Below, piece by piece: positions 22,120 to 36,562 of a DNA stretch of 64,000 nt. The notes under the pieces are model-generated. The model ran no database searches, had not been told where the DNA came from, and worked only from the letters and a program-made list of their open reading frames with translations. Source of the DNA: Hydractinia symbiolongicarpus (Eukaryota; Cnidaria; Hydrozoa; Anthoathecata; Hydractiniidae); contig NC_079886.1 of the NCBI RefSeq assembly GCF_029227915.1, positions 16,654,501 to 16,718,500 of the forward strand. Direction: 5' to 3'. Numbering within the stretch: the stretch's first letter is position 1; every line of letters starts with the position of its first letter. The translations under genes were made by a program, and so were the position numbers.

Positions 22120-25100
22120 ATGAGATTAGCAAGAAGATATATTTGTGCTGCTGTGATTTTCACATCCTTGTTTTGGCTTCTTCTAGACTTCACTGCCTTA
22201 TTTTGGAATAGCAGGGTAGTAGATAGTAGTACATTAGATGTTAATAAAAGAAATGAAGATACTGAAGATATTGTAAATATAGACTATTTCAGACGCTATT
22301 ATAAAACAATGCTAGATCCCCAACCAGGCAGTGCTGGCATGAACGGACAAGGTGTTGAAAATCCTGAAAGTGAAAAGGAAAAAGAAGACAAAGGGTTAAA
22401 TGACTATGGTTTTAATGAATTGTCCAGCTCAAAAATATCTTTAGAAAGAACTATACCTGACAATAGACATTCAAGGTTTGTATTTATTAGCAGATATTAT
22501 AATGAGACATTGTTTTTATTTTTAAGTTTTAATTTCATGTATTATTTCTTTTAAGCGCCTAGGTGATCAGGCACCAATGATAAAAGTATGCAGGCTAATT
22601 GGTTAAGAAGTTGCTATTGTTACCTCATTAATATTTCCATGATGCGAACTGAAATGTCATGCATTAGACCTTTACAGTAATTATTTTAAGCATGTCAAAA
22701 GATTTGTGCTAAATAAAAATTAAAAGTCGTACAGCTTTAACACATAATTCACAATTTACAACATGGAAAGGAGAGGATGTTTTAGGGGGGACGTTATCCA
22801 GCTTTGCCGGAATAAATTAAAATGTGTACAAGTTTCATCTCTTTTTGTCTTGTTGCAATTGCATGTATAACAACACATCTTGTCATTAACATGATTTTGT
22901 TAGCACTCATCCTTTTTTAGTTGCTTGAATGTCAAATATCCCAGACAACTGCAAACAGCGAGTGTTATCATAATATTTCACAACGAAGCATGGTCGGCTT
23001 TGCTCCGTACTGTTCATACAGTATTAGCCAGGTCTCCACCACACTTGCTCTATGAAATCATTTTAGTAGATGACGCAAGTATCAAAGATTCTACGTACAG
23101 TAAGTTGTATTTTTTCTTACTCTTTAAAGCATGCATATATGAATATGATACCTTTTCTGAAGAAAGAGAAAGGTTTTAGAGGAAATTCGATCGCACTACT
23201 TTTGAATTGGTTTCTTTCTCCCTGCTAAAACTTAGATTTGCAACAAAAGAAATTGAAATAAAACTAATCATAATAAACAAATAAGTTATCCCTTAATCTT
23301 AATCGAAAACTACGAAACAACCATCTTTACGAAAATGAAAAATTTTAAGAAGGTAATACATATGGAGTATTGTTGTGGCAAATTGTGAAATCAGACAAAA
23401 AAGGTAAAAAATAGCTTTTACTTTAATTGTACTGTTTAGACAAGGTATGAGAATATTAAATCAGTTTATCTGTGTCCGAAACAGAATTTTTCCGTTGAAA
23501 TGTTTTAGATATGTACAGTCATCAAAAAGAATATTTTTATTTAAGTTCAGTATTACTCGATTGCTAATATTAGGTGTGGTTTCGTTTAACACTTTAATGT
23601 CTTTAACCTGATTTTGCTTCGTAGAGCATCTTGGTCAAAAATTAGAAGACTACATCAAGCCGCTCCACAAAGTAAAGCTTATTCGCTCACCAAAACGCGT
23701 TGGTTTAACGCAAGCAAGATTAAAAGGAGCGGACGTCGCTCTTGGAGACGTCTTGGTGTTTTTAGATTCCCATTGCGAAGCTAGTAACGGCTGGTTAGAG
23801 CCTTTACTAGCTAGACTCAAAGAAAATAGAAAGTTGGCTGTTGTACCTGATATTGAAGTTATTGCATGGAAAGATTTTACGTACAGTAGTGAACGTGGTT
23901 CCTACAACCGTGGCATTTTTAGTTGGGAGTTGATGTTTAATTGGGGTCCTCTTCCAGAGCGAGAACAGAAAAGAAGAAAACACGAATCAGACCCAATTAA
24001 GTAAGATGTTTTTTTCAAAATCATTTTTATTGTATAAGGGAAGTATTTACGGAAATGTTCTTCCAAATATAGGTCTCCAACAATGGCTGGTGGTTTGTTT
24101 GCTATGGACAGAAAGTATTTCTTTGAAAGTGGTGCGTATGACCGGCAACTTACATACTGGGGTGGCGAAAACGTTGAAATGTCTTTCAGGGTAAATATTG
24201 TTATTGGTTTCATGCTTGCTTTGTTTTAAACGTACCATTCTTGCTAAAGTGTGTTTCTCATGCACCTGAAACGAAGTTTTTTGACTGTAATAACCTGTCA
24301 CAGAGATTTGGAAATTTTTCTTGTATAGCAGCGTTGTTCTTGTTGCTCTCCTCGATTCTCCTTTCTAGCCCGGCAGAAATGTATTTTTTGCCAGTCCTTT
24401 AGAACAAAGTTTCTCTAATAATGATACCACAGCACCACCTTCTTCTGCTGTGCGAGAGCTTAGACTATATTTTTTGTACAAAAAACGTTCTTTAAAAAGC
24501 TCAAAAGTATAGATATTTCAATAAAAGAAGTGTTACAAAAATATTCGAAAATTCAGGGTTTTGTAATATTTAATTTTGCAAATGTGTTTTTGCCAAACTA
24601 CCAACAACAGGATCAGGAAGAGAAGTTCATGGGACCCAATGTAACACATTATATATTTCTTTTTCCAAGGACATCTGGAGTATTTTTTACTTGTTCCATA
24701 GTTATGGATGTGCGGAGACGGCATAGAAATTTTACCCTGCTCACGTGTTGGTCACGTGTTTCGTGAGCGAGCTCCATACCAATCACCAGAGGGATCCACC
24801 GATCACAACAGTATTCGAGTGGCCGAAGTTTGGATGGACGAGTTTAAAGAGATTTTTTATTCTTTTCGTGCCAACTTGAAGCCGGAAGCAGGAGGAGATG
24901 TTAGCGACCGTAAAAAATTAAGAGAGGAACTGAAATGCAAAAGTTTCAAGTGGTACCTGCAAAATGTTATACCGGAATTAGAGATTCCAGATAAATTCCC
25001 GTACGGCAGAGGAGATGTGAGTTTGTTTGTTATAATTTTAATTTAATGATAAAAGTGCTCAGATCGTAAAAAATACTTTAAACTGGACCTTAATTGTTTT

Positions 25101-25982
25101 AGGTTAAAAATCTTGGAACGCAGTCTTGTCTGGACACCTTAGCAAATAACAACCAGGGAGGCAAGCCTGGTTTATATCCTTGTCATAAAATGGGTACCAA
25201 TCAGGTAATAATATTTAGTCTTTTATTTACATGTACTGGTGAAACTTGCTTGTGCTTACTTGCTTAAAATTCCATGAAAGTCTGCATTTGTTTTTTTACA
25301 CTGTTCTTGAAAGATTCTTGATTTTCTAGCTTTGTTACCTTGCTAATAGACACAGGGAATGTAATAATTATAATAATTTATAGTTCTTCATCTTCACGAA
25401 GAAGTCTGAAATTTGGCATGACGCTTTGTGTTTGGACCTTGACAGTAGCTCTGCCAGTGCGAACGCCAAGTTATGGCCATGTCACAAACAGGGTGGCAAT
25501 CAAAAATGGGTACATGACGAGGTATGGTGCTGCTTATAAAAAACATGTTTAGGCTTTCTTCCTCTCTACACTTTGGGCGCTTCTTTAAATGAAAAGATAA
25601 CTTTATGCAAGTAATTTTTCATAAAAAATGTATCAAAACAATTCTCGTTATTTTTATTTATTTATTTTTCCGGGGGGTTACGAAATATCAAAATTTTGCA
25701 TTAAATTTTATCATAAACAGCTACTTCTCTGCTCTTTCGTTTCTAGTACTTCACAACGTCTTTTTCGTATATCAAATTCCTTTTACATATTTTTTTACAT
25801 ATAACGTATATATTTTTTAGAACGGCCTGATCAAACACGAAGGTTTTCAGAGATGTTTGGAAGGGCATGGTGATCAAATTTTAATTCGGCTGTGTGATAA
25901 AAACAAGAAAACTCAACAGTGGCTATTCGAAAGTTATCCAGACAAGCATGTTCCGCCCAACGCAAAGCGAACTTGGCTATGA
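22120..25982 (+). CDS. GALNT: polypeptide N-acetylgalactosaminyltransferase (8 exons, 581 aa)
   Basis: This Golgi type II membrane enzyme starts mucin-type O-glycosylation by moving GalNAc from UDP-GalNAc to Ser/Thr. Exons: 22120-22475, 22921-23099, 23625-24000, 24073-24190, 24702-25016, 25103-25204, 25384-25521, 25821-25982; all phases join without a shift. A membrane anchor lies at residues ~9-30 ([16 protein letters not shown]), then a stem. The GT2/GT27 catalytic part has [17 protein letters not shown], the metal-binding DSH at 226-228, [14 protein letters not shown] at 333-337, and CSRVGHVFR. From residue ~449 comes a C-terminal ricin-B lectin domain with CLD motifs plus QKW and QQW. Length is normal for the family and the catalytic residues are present, so it looks active. 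The 5' UTR after the acceptor at 22078 has a tiny upstream ORF, ATGAAAAAATAA. I could not fix the subfamily; T5/T11-like features are seen. Confidence 0.95.
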
Positions 25983-28900
25983 AGATTTTAGTAGATTCTA
26001 TCAATTGCTATACTTACTATTCGACACTGTCGTGATCTGGGAGATGATGAAGTGTAAGTGTTTATCCAAACAGTATAGCGCAGTGAACGCATTCCCAATG
26101 TGTTTCCCCGTTTACACCAGCTAATACATTCAATCGATCACCCACGTTTCAGTTGAATTTTTTTTCTACGTAATCAAATCAAAATATGTATAAACTGAAT
26201 TTTAGGATTTTTTAGTAATAATTGAAGAACATATTTTTTCTAGTTTTTTTACTATTGGAAGAAATAATTTTTACATAATTTTATGGCAACTACAGATATA
26301 AATAATACGTAACCGTAAACTTTAATTTGCTGGCTCCCAATCTTTTAAAAAACTTGTATGCGAGTAATTAAACTTCCCAAAAGTTGCAAGATTTTGTCTC
26401 GCCCACCTATGGCTCGTTTGCAAGGTTTATACTAGATTCTAGGCACCCCGTTATTGTTAAACCAGCTAACACCCAGTCATAACACCAGCCCTATTCTTAA
26501 CTATTTGTGGTTTATCATTTCCTTTCTGTAGTTACGTTTTCTATCATTCAAGAGGTTCAAGTAATAAGAAATGAAAGAAACGCTGTTGTTGTTGTTCTTT
26601 CATGGTTAAATGGAAGTGACCGCAACAAATTTTTAGAACGAAAGTTATTTTTATTGGAAATATTTATTTATTTAAAATGGTGCACGTAAAAATATTGTTT
26701 CTCTATCTCAAGTTCTTTTGTTGTGTCGCTAAGGTAAAAGGTTTTTTTTACAGAATATGATGATCTTTGTGGTTAGTTTATTATTACAACTTGTAGCTGA
26801 GATTGCCCCTGTGTTTAAAACCTTATTTACCCTTTTCAAGCCGCCCAAGTCTTAAAATTTGGTGTAAAAGCAAATCGCTTTACATGTTTATTGTTTACAT
26901 GATCGAATGTTTTAAAATTTATTGAATAAACACGAGAATTCTCTAAACTAAAAACAAAATGGCGCATGATCGAATGTTTTAAAATTTATTGAATAAACAA
27001 TTTCCATGGTTGAATACGAGAATTTTTTTAAAATAAAAACAAAATAGCGCATGATCGAATGTTTTAAAATTTATTGAATAAACACGAGAATTCTCTGAAA
27101 TAAAAACAAAATGGGGCATGATCGAATGTTTACAACTTATTGAATAAACAATTTTCATGGTTGAACACGAGAATCTTTTTGAAATAAAATCAAGATGGCG
27201 CATGATCGAATGTTTTAAAATTTATTGAATAAACTATTTCCATGGTTGAATACGAGAATTTTTTTAAAATAAAAACAAAATAGCGCATGATCGAATGTTT
27301 TAAAATTTATTGAATAAACACGAGAATTCTCTGAAATAAAAACAAAATGGGGCATGATCGAATGTTTACAACTTATTGAATAAACAATTTTCATGGTTGA
27401 ACACGAGAATCTTTTTGAAATAAAATCAAGATGGCGCATGATCGAATGTTTTAAAATTTATTGAATAAACTATTTCCATGGTTGAATACGAGAATTTTTT
27501 TAAAATAAAAACAAAATAGCGCATGATCGAATGTTTTAAAATTTATTGAATAAACACGAGAATTCTCTGAAATAAAAACAAAATGGGGCATGATCGAATG
27601 TTTACAACTTATTGAATAAACAATTTTCATGGTTGAACACGAGAATCTTTTTGAAATAAAATCAAGATGGCGCATGATCGAATGTTTTAAAATTTATTGA
27701 ATAAACTATTTTCATGGTTGAACACGAGAATTCTCTGAAATAAAATCAAGATGGCGCATGATCGAATGACAACTTATTGAATAAACTATTTTTATGGTTG
27801 AACACGAGAATTCTCTTAAATAAAATCAAGATGGCGCATGATCGAATGTTTTACAACTTCTTGAATAAACAATTTTCATGGTTGAACACCATTCTCGAAC
27901 AGCTCTTTTAGATAAATGAGGTTGTAAACTTAAAGAGCTCTGAGATCAAGAATGGGTAGAACACAAGAATTCCAAAATAAAAACAAATTTCGATAGTTAA
28001 ACACGTTTCTAAATTTTGTTCTGAAAAAAAAACTAAGCAGGTAAATTTTTTGGAACTTAAAACAAAATTGCGTATGATTGGCATCCTTTCGAATACAACA
28101 GAAAAAGCACGATGTTAGAATAACAAGCATGCTCACATCTATCCAAGCTTGCCGCAGCGTCATTTGGCACACCAAAAGTTAGTTACTTCATTTGTCAGCT
28201 GCAATTTATGGTCTAAACGCGCCTCGACGCAAAACTTTTTCAGGAATATTTTGAGACTTTACTCTCCCAAATTGCGCGCTCTCTCCCTAGGCTGCTCCAG
28301 CCATGACATAATACTGAAATATAATAGTATCGGTCACACTTACTTTACACGTAACTTCCGTTTGCACTCATATATTTTTTTGGAAGAATGGGGGCAAGAC
28401 ATTTCATTTCGTCACAGCATTATAATCTCCAACCTACAGTATTTACGTTTAAGTTTAATCTTCAAATGGTGGCAACAAGCATGTTTGTCCCCAGGATCTC
28501 TTGGCACCGGACCATTATTACGGAGCGGCTAGAAAGCAAAAATTCCCTGGGAACGAGGTAGGGCGATAAGTGCTGCACTTTTCAAAGAATAACGAATATT
28601 TTCAATTTGTATAGGGGTAATGTCATGTCTTTCAAAAATTTATGAATCAACGCTTTTCATAACATATTTAAATTTTTAGACATTTTGTAAATCTCAAAGA
28701 AAATTAAATCCATGACGCAAAGCTACATGTTTCTGTAAAATAGCATTTTTCTTTCCTAATTTTAAATTCTACATTTCAATACATGCGCTGGAAATAAATA
28801 ACTTATAATTCAATTTTTCTCTACCGAGTCGTTAGCATTCCTTTACTGTCGATGTTTCTTTGCAACTGCACGTTACGTTATTTGCGTTTGACACAATCAG

Positions 28901-28989
28901 CACAGTTACGGAACGTGCCGCTCATGTTCGTAGTTCTGTTGGCAAACGACGCACCGCCTTAGGCTGTAATAATCTCGAAACATAGGGCT
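25983..28989. other. region between convergent genes (3' flanks)
   Basis: This separates the 3' ends of the GalNAc-transferase (plus) and WDR37 (minus). The middle is the satellite array at 26898-27890. The rest holds no supported gene. An open frame at 28149-28532 has no recognisable domain or splice context. Confidence 0.5.
26898..27890. repeat. satellite array with 236-bp higher-order unit
   Basis: CATGATCGAATG occurs 13 times. Three related subunits of about 67-85 bases, differing in whether they carry the TTTCATGGTTGAA segment, form a 236-bp unit. The unit is repeated about three times almost unchanged (starting near 26966, 27202 and 27438). Single diverged subunits sit at the edges, as expected from unequal exchange. 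Most subunits contain TTGAATAAAC, so AATAAA recurs on the plus strand. The identical 74-codon open frames on minus are a by-product of the repeat. Confidence 0.9.
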
Positions 28990-31900
28990 TTAAAAAACGA
29001 CATTCCATCCAAGTAATTGTTTATCGAAGCCTGCTGTAAAAAGCTGAATGTTTCTTGTGTTTGTGTCATCGAGCCAACTTGTAGCGCAAACAATTCGTTG
29101 ATGACCCTAAAATAAAGTTAGTTCTCACTTAAATGTGTGCAAAAGTAAATAAATGTTTTTTCACAAACAAATGAAAATTCAAATATTTGTATAATGAACA
29201 CAATCAGGATAAGAGTATGCTTATGTTATGGTTATTAGAAAAGAAATTGAAAACGTAAACGTTGCCCAAATGAATAAGATGAAATGGTCCAGACAAACTA
29301 AAGTTAGAGTTACATAAGACAAGTTTAGACGGTATAGTGGTGTTCGTCTTATTGTGTATAAAGAAAGAGAAAATTGTGTCAAATTAAAATACCCAATCAC
29401 ACAAAAAAAGTTTTCAAGGATTCAACAAGACTGGGAAATATGCTCTAAACACGTTCCCCTACCTGAGACTAAATAGGCTTATAAGCGTTACGCTTATAAA
29501 AACATGTAATTATTAAAAGTAAAAAAAGGCACAATTTTTAACTTCATTTCCTATTAGTATAATTAACTTCACACCATGTGCGCCTCTTTTCGAAACTTCT
29601 TGGCCTGTATTTTTTTTTTTTTTTAATTAAAATTTATCTTAGCCCTATACGGGCCGAATAGAATCCTATTTCTTTTTGTAATAACTGATGAAACATACTG
29701 TTTTAGATGTTGTAACTCGGTGATTTTTCCTCATTTTTAGTTAACTTCAAAATAGTAAAAAAAAAATGGTATTAAATCACATCTATTGCCATAGGGGTTA
29801 ACAAGTGATCAGGAAAAAAATAGAGAATTTTTTTATCAAAATCCTTATTAACAGTTTCAAAGTCATATTATAGCCTTTTTAGGCTTCTATGAAGTAATTT
29901 TACACAACTAAAACGTTTGTAAATCTGTTTTATCCCCAAAGTTTTGTTCACTGTTTTAGCCACTTTCCAGGTTCTGAAATATATGACCACGTCATCTTGG
30001 ACAGAATGTCATCCAAAATTTTTTATCCCAATTTTCTTCAATGTGTTATCAAATAATTGTTTGAGGTTTTGTGGCATTACAATCTCTCATTCGTCATTTT
30101 CTGAGGGGCTAGTTTTTTTAGAGGTATTTCATTTCGCGCCAACACCCATTTAACCCAACATTCCTTTCCCTTCCAACTTAGATTGGGTTGTTAAACATGA
30201 AAAATCTGAACAAAATAATGACGTTAAAAAAAGTTGGTAACCTGTCGGTGACGTCTAGGTAAGCGAGACAATCGGTTTCCTGACAGATCATAGAGTCGAA
30301 CTTGTCGGTTGTCGTGTGGAATGGCGATTACGTTCTGCGTAGGCGAGAGCGATAGCCTATAAAAGTAAAAATCAAAAATTTATATTACACGTTTTTGTTT
30401 TTTTTGTTAGGTACGCAGCCATTTTTACCTGTTAACAGCTGAATCTAATCGTATGGTTGCCAATGGTGATCTCATATTTTTTAAATCCCAAACCTAAAAC
30501 AAATGGAATTGTTAGGAATTTACAAGGAAACTCTTATAAACAAAAGAGGGTGAAATCAAACTAACGAAATGAAAACAGTTTATGTTATCAAGCATTTTTA
30601 TAAAAGACTATTTTTATTGTTAACACAAGACTATTTTGGAACTGAGCAAGTAACTGGCCAAATAACTCAAATATTATTAAACGACGTTTCCTAAAATGTG
30701 GGGAAATAATGGTGAAAAGTTAAAAAAAAGTAATAAACAAATATGGTACCTTCACAGTGCGATCGTCACTCCCACTGACAACGTGGTCAGCTTTCGTGGT
30801 GAAAACTGCAGAAGTAACCGTGCTAAAAATATAAAATTGCGATGAAAAAGGCGCAAAAATTCATTATTTTAGTTAACATGTAAAAAATGTTTCTTACTCG
30901 GTATGACCTTGGAAAACATTTACAGAATGCATTGTGGGTAATCTGAAATCCCACAAACGAAATGTCGTATCCTGTGATGACGTCACGATTAATTTTTGAA
31001 CGGAATGTGCAGACGCGTGCGTGATTTCCAACTCATGACCTAAACAAATACAAAATGGTAGGCGCTACATTGCACTGCAGAATGCACATTCAAATATATC
31101 ACGTACATAAAAACAAAAGTTCACGGCCATATTGAAATAAGTTTTTTCAAAAACCAGCAAACGCATTACCTTCTAAAGTGTGAATAACTTTCTCTTCCTC
31201 GACATCCCATAGTTTTACTGTTCTATCCCATGATGCAGTCACAATTTGAGTTCCGTTAGACCACCAATCAGCAGATGCGATAGGTCCTAAATACAAACAT
31301 TCTCTTTTCCGAACAAAAAAGTGCGGGCAATATGAAGAAATCATGGGTGCTTCTGAAATCTCGTTGGGCGTGGAATGTTTTCAAACGATAAACGATAAAA
31401 AACAAACAAAGCGCTTCCGCAGGTTACAAGTTTTTATAAGAAATGTCGAATCTTCCACTATCAATCTATTCATAAAAAATACAGACTAACAATTAGAAAA
31501 CCTTCAAAATTTCTGCTAAGCAACTTTTCAGCAACTTTTTTTATCAAAGTTAAGGCATTTTTTTTAGCAACCGAAGTGCCAGGTCAAAAGTTAAGTTGAA
31601 TGAAAAAGAGGAGCGACTTTTAGTGCACATGCAAAAAAAGAACATTTTCGCAAAATACGCAAAAGCGATTTTCGGTGTTTTAAATCTTGCGGTTAATCTT
31701 AATCTTCGATTCACGAAAGCTTATTCCCCAAAGAAAAATTTCAACTCGTGAAAATTAATTTCATCAAGCGTGGTACGTCTAGGCTAGAACAATTTAATCA
31801 TTCTTTTTTATTGCAAATTCAACTCATAACAGAGGTGTGCTTTCTTTTATACCAGTGAAAACGTTACCACTCCTCACCTTCATGTCCCGTGAATTCACTC

Positions 31901-34855
31901 ACTGGAACTTTTATCTTACTGATTTGTTGATTATCCGCTAAAAAGAAAAAGTATGAGATAGAAAAAAAGGTTGTTTTTTTTAATTAAATCCAATGAACCT
32001 GTCAAAAAAGATTGAATTGAATTTAATAGAGAAACTTACCAGTGTCTATATCGTCCTCCTGCTCATCATCTCCAGAACCCTAAAATATAAAAAAATCCTC
32101 ATGCTTTCATCCACGCTTTTCACGCCCACCCTTAATTAACGCTGCCCGTTTGGCTTACAGAAGTGTTTTTACGCCCAGTTTAGAATAAAAAATTGCTAAT
32201 CAAGTCAGAAAAAGGTATCACATTTAATTTATCCATTAAGTTAAGAAATTAAGAAGTCATTATCAATATTTTTTAAAAATGAATTCATGCATGCATATCG
32301 ACATAATTTTAAAATAAATTTTGGTACGCGATAGAGAAACACGTACAGCTGCAATTTGATTGGTTCCCATCCCCTTCCGCACGCGAAAATCTGTTTTCTA
32401 TACTTTTGAAATAAATTCTCTCCTGTTTTACATTTTTATGGCTTAACCTTCCTTATTTTACCTGCTCTCCTCCCTCCCCTTTTTTATCTGTCTGCTATAA
32501 CTTGCTTCCATGGTATTCAAAAATGTGTGAGATTATACCTAAATGTGTCAAAATGACATAAAGCATGGGGGATCAAGTTCTTCCCTCGGATAGAGCTAAC
32601 TGGATCGGATATAAGCACACCTTCTTAGATTTAAAACAATATGTGTTTTTGGTATTAAACTGTTTAACTTTTCTCCAAACGAAAAAAAAACCTACCGCAG
32701 GAGATTCTAAAGGCGATTTACTTTTTAGATCAGATATCGTTGGTATTTGAACCTTCCATATGTGACAGCTACCGTCGCCTGATCCTATATTCAAAGAAGC
32801 AGGGGGTGTACTCGTGACCTTTTTCGTCTCACAATGTAAAATGTTTAAACAAAAAAAAACATTTTACCTGTGCATACCAAAGAATCTGTTGGATGGAATC
32901 GAATTGAATTTACTAAAAAAGAAAATGAATAAAAAAAATTAAAAAAATTTATTGGGAAACCGATATTCAATGCGAAGAAAAGTTCTCCAACTGTCTTTTG
33001 GGTTTTGCAACAATTCGTACGAATCTTTTACTTCTAACAAAATACTCCTCTTACCGGAACCATTGTGTGCATGGTAGGATATTAAACATTGCCCGGTTTC
33101 AATATTCCAAATACGAGCTGTGCGATCTAAATAAATATAAACTAAAACATGAAAGGTTTCTTTTCTTAAACAAGAAAATCACTGTAAGCTTAAGATGGTG
33201 AGGGATGGAGATGAAATATGTTAAAATAATAAAGTCAGGTTTTTTCTGCTGTATATGTTGAGTTCAAAAAAAAAAAGAAGAATCGCAAATGTGATCGTGG
33301 CCTATTGAAAACACATTAAAATCTTAAGTGGCTGAAGAAATTTTTATAAAATTTCTAAATTTTTGTTAACTAGGTGGATTAGATTTTTAAAAGAATGTAT
33401 TTTGACTCTTTATATGTTACATTCGTGCAATAAACACAATGTCCATACGCCAACTAAGAAAAAAGTTCCCCACCGGCAGATGCTGTTCCCACAACAGCTT
33501 GTCCAGATCTGCAACAACTGACCTCCCATATACCATCACGATGACCATTATATTTCTGTACTAACTGACAGTAAAGACCACCACCTTGGTTTGGAATTTT
33601 AAAACTTGATACAATCTAAAAAATGTTATCAAAAAAATTACATCCATGTACAGTAAAAACAAATTCTCTGTTCGGACAAACACTCACTTTACTTGTTGAA
33701 GCTTTGTAAGTTGTTTTTAACTTTTGTGACATCAACTGACTTGTTGCTGAAAACAGAGAAATTTTGTTATTTTTAGGGTTTTTGAAGCAGTACATAAAGA
33801 AGGGCATAACAAATATTAAACTCGGCATTGTATAAAGCCGATTTTAATACGGTATACCAGTATGGTAACCCAAACAACTCAACATTTCACCACATTTCGA
33901 TTGCTCTTGAAAACAGGAAAAAAACAGGCATAATGGCAGCATTTTATAACAAATATATGGCAAATATTGCAGCAATAAGAAGTAGTTTGTAGTACTGTGA
34001 AGTGCTATAATAATAACAACGCTTTTATTTTTCAGCCCCCTTCTGTCTTTTTTCTGTGGCAGCCTGGTATCTAGGCATTCAGTTAATGTTTTACTTACAT
34101 GGTTTTTTTGAACCTTTATTAGATGTGTCCGTATACTCAACATTCAAGTCTGATTTCTCAACGTTATTGACTTTTTCTGTATTACTCCCTAATAAATTGT
34201 ATTTTTCTGTCAGCAGCTCAATCTTGTCTGTCACTTAAATAAAATTAGAAAAGATAAAAGTTTAATAAAAATGTGAAAATGCACATGTTGTCTTGAACAA
34301 TTACAATTAAATTGTATCACAATAAAGAGCAAACATTCATGAAACAAAATTTGCAAGGACTGTCACAAATGTTGACATTTTCTAGGCTAATTAGCTGAAC
34401 AGTATTTTATGGTATAATTTGTAAAAATCTCAAACACGTTGACTGACCAGTCTCTCAGAATTAATTTTCATAAGAGAAAAACGACTATGAAAGACAGTAA
34501 AAGTTCGCAAATAGTCATTTCTTTATATTTCAAGCAAGCAAACCTTGTTTTCTAACAAAAAAATTTAGTGGTGGACAAAAGACTGACTGAATAAAAAAAT
34601 ATGAGAAAAAAAAGTAAAGGGAAATGTCTGATAACAAAACATACATGAAACATTTTCTTGATGAAGACGCTCAAATTCTTTCTCAATTAATCTAAACAAA
34701 TTTTGTAGTTTGCTGTGCATTTCTGGTGGAAGGCCCCCACCTTCCTCTTCTTGACTTCGTTCCTTTGAATTTGTACTTTTTACACTTAATAAACGTCTTG
34801 GTTTACTTTTTGTACTTGGTTGCACATTTTTTTCTTTTTTGTCACTTCTCTCCAT
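28990..34855 (-). CDS. WDR37: WD repeat-containing protein 37 (15 exons, 501 aa)
   Basis: WDR37 is a WD40 scaffold known in vertebrates as the partner of PACS1/PACS2. Exons in order: 34645-34855, 34099-34233, 33688-33746, 33474-33615, 33055-33126, 32878-32912, 32696-32818, 32040-32079, 31878-31937, 31170-31286, 30898-31039, 30750-30822, 30429-30493, 30242-30356, 28990-29106. The summed length is an exact 502 codons including TAA. Key matches are [12 protein letters not shown] with VSSFK (the family signature), [72 protein letters not shown] and the terminal [11 protein letters not shown]. The N-terminal EFERLHQEN helix also matches, and human WDR37 is of similar length. The weakest points are the start of exon 7, where the acceptor was chosen before GTC at 32818, and the exon 2 donor (GTAAGT chosen). 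Confidence 0.93.
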
Positions 34856-36065
34856 TGTCAAGGTTTGTATCAGAAATATTGATTTTTCTAAAAAGTATAA
34901 GATAATATCATTTATGGAAAAGCATAAAACCACGCTATCTAATTCAATATCCAGAAAATTTACAAGTTAGAAAATGTCTAGTCAACAAAATCTAAAATTC
35001 AGCAAAAAAGATAGTCCTTTTGCTGGCTATTTTCCAGTGGTTGCATAAAAAAATGGCAAAAATTATTAGTCAGCAAAAATATTAGTCATTTAGCAAACAT
35101 TTAGTTGCTTTTTGCACCCTTTTTTTACTGATAATGTCTATTGCATACCATTTTGTGCATACCAGTTTCCAAGTCATTAATCCTCTCAAAATTAAAAGTG
35201 CAATACAATAACTTCACTAATTTTGTCTAAAGACGTGTTGATGTCAGTCTAATGCATGTCAGAACGTTTAACAAATAACCAGGCTTTGCCACAAAACACA
35301 ATTGATGGGTCCTGACAACATAGTACTCACATGAATGATCATTCCCTGAGCATTAAATGGCTCACAAAAATCACAATGAGAAATCATCATTTCCCTCCAG
35401 ATCTATGCTAGCATTACTCCAAATACAAGTATTGGGGATGTTCATAGAGTGAGCTCCATGAGCAGTGAACCTGAAACATTGTGCCACTATCAAATGAATG
35501 TTAATCCCTATCAAGCATTAACTCATTACCTTGTTACCTTGAGTAACATTAACCTGTTCTTTCTTTAGTCATTGTTAACTTCATGAAATTCCAGCTGCTT
35601 ATAGCCTTAAATATTTAAACTACTGTGTAAGCAGCAAATCACTTGGGACGATTTGCTCATGGCTGAATAAGACATAATACTTTTTTAACAACTTTAAAGC
35701 AAAATGAACACATACAGTCAGTGCATGATTAAAGCGCTTAAAATAACATTCCTTTAAGAGTGAATGACCATCAAAATTTTGACATTTGACTGTCATTTTG
35801 AAAAAAAAATTATGTTAATCAATTCACCTTTATAATATCTATGCATAGCTTGAGTGCCCATCCCGTAACAGGTCTAATGACGAAAAATGTTTGTTATTAA
35901 TGTTAAAAATTTGATATTACTTAAATATGAAATCATAATTTATGCAGCTTAACTGCGAATATCTTGAGAACAAAAAGATTTTTTTAAAAAAAATTAAAGA
36001 CTTGTTGGCCAACTTTTTAAGCTCTATAATATAAGTCCAACATCATTTTTTACCTTAAAAATTCA

Positions 36066-36562
36066 AGTAAAACCTCTAATTAAGTGTGCCCTCTAATTAG
36101 TGCAGATGGCCTATTTTTTGAAAATTGTACGATTTTTTCCCCTCTATTAATGCGGATGAGTTTTAAGGAATTTTTTATTCTCCTCTAATTTAGCGCGGTA
36201 ATGTTCAAAATTTCCTCAAATTATAGTGCGGTTTGAAAAAATGAAATTAACAGTCGTCAAATGGAAAAAAAGACATTATATAGTGGAGATAAGGAATTTC
36301 GAGGAGAATAAAACTACGTTCGAAGAAGCTAAAGAACAAAAAAGAAAAAGAAATGTGAAAAAAAAGAAATGAGAAAAAAATAAACAAATAAATAAAAAGT
36401 GGAAGTATTTTTTTCACCTTTAATTTAATGCGGTTGTGATCTAGTTTCCCTCTAATTATTAGTGCGGTTTTAAAATACTAAAATTAAGGTAATTTATTCT
36501 AATTATTAGTGCGGCATAGGCAAAATAATAAGTTTTTCTGCTGCACTAAATTAGATGTTTAA
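36066..36562. mobile_element. MITE-like element with repeated TCTAATTAGTGCGG motifs
   Basis: The left end is AAAACCTCTAATTAAGTG and the right end, reverse-complemented, is AAACATCTAATTTAGTGCAG. Five or so internal copies of CTCTAATTAGTGCGG occur in the same orientation. The ends resemble those of pogo/Tigger-type non-autonomous elements, but the match is loose. Confidence 0.4.

Noticed and set aside
26979-27675. Three identical 74-codon minus-strand open frames in a row
   Set aside because: They are produced by the 236-bp satellite unit and have no coding signature or splice context.
26898-27890. Array considered as a CRISPR-like locus because of regular repeats
   Set aside because: Units are contiguous and near-identical with no unique spacers, and the genome is eukaryotic.
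28149-28532. 127-codon plus-strand open frame
   Set aside because: No recognisable domain, and located in the shared 3' flank of two convergent genes.
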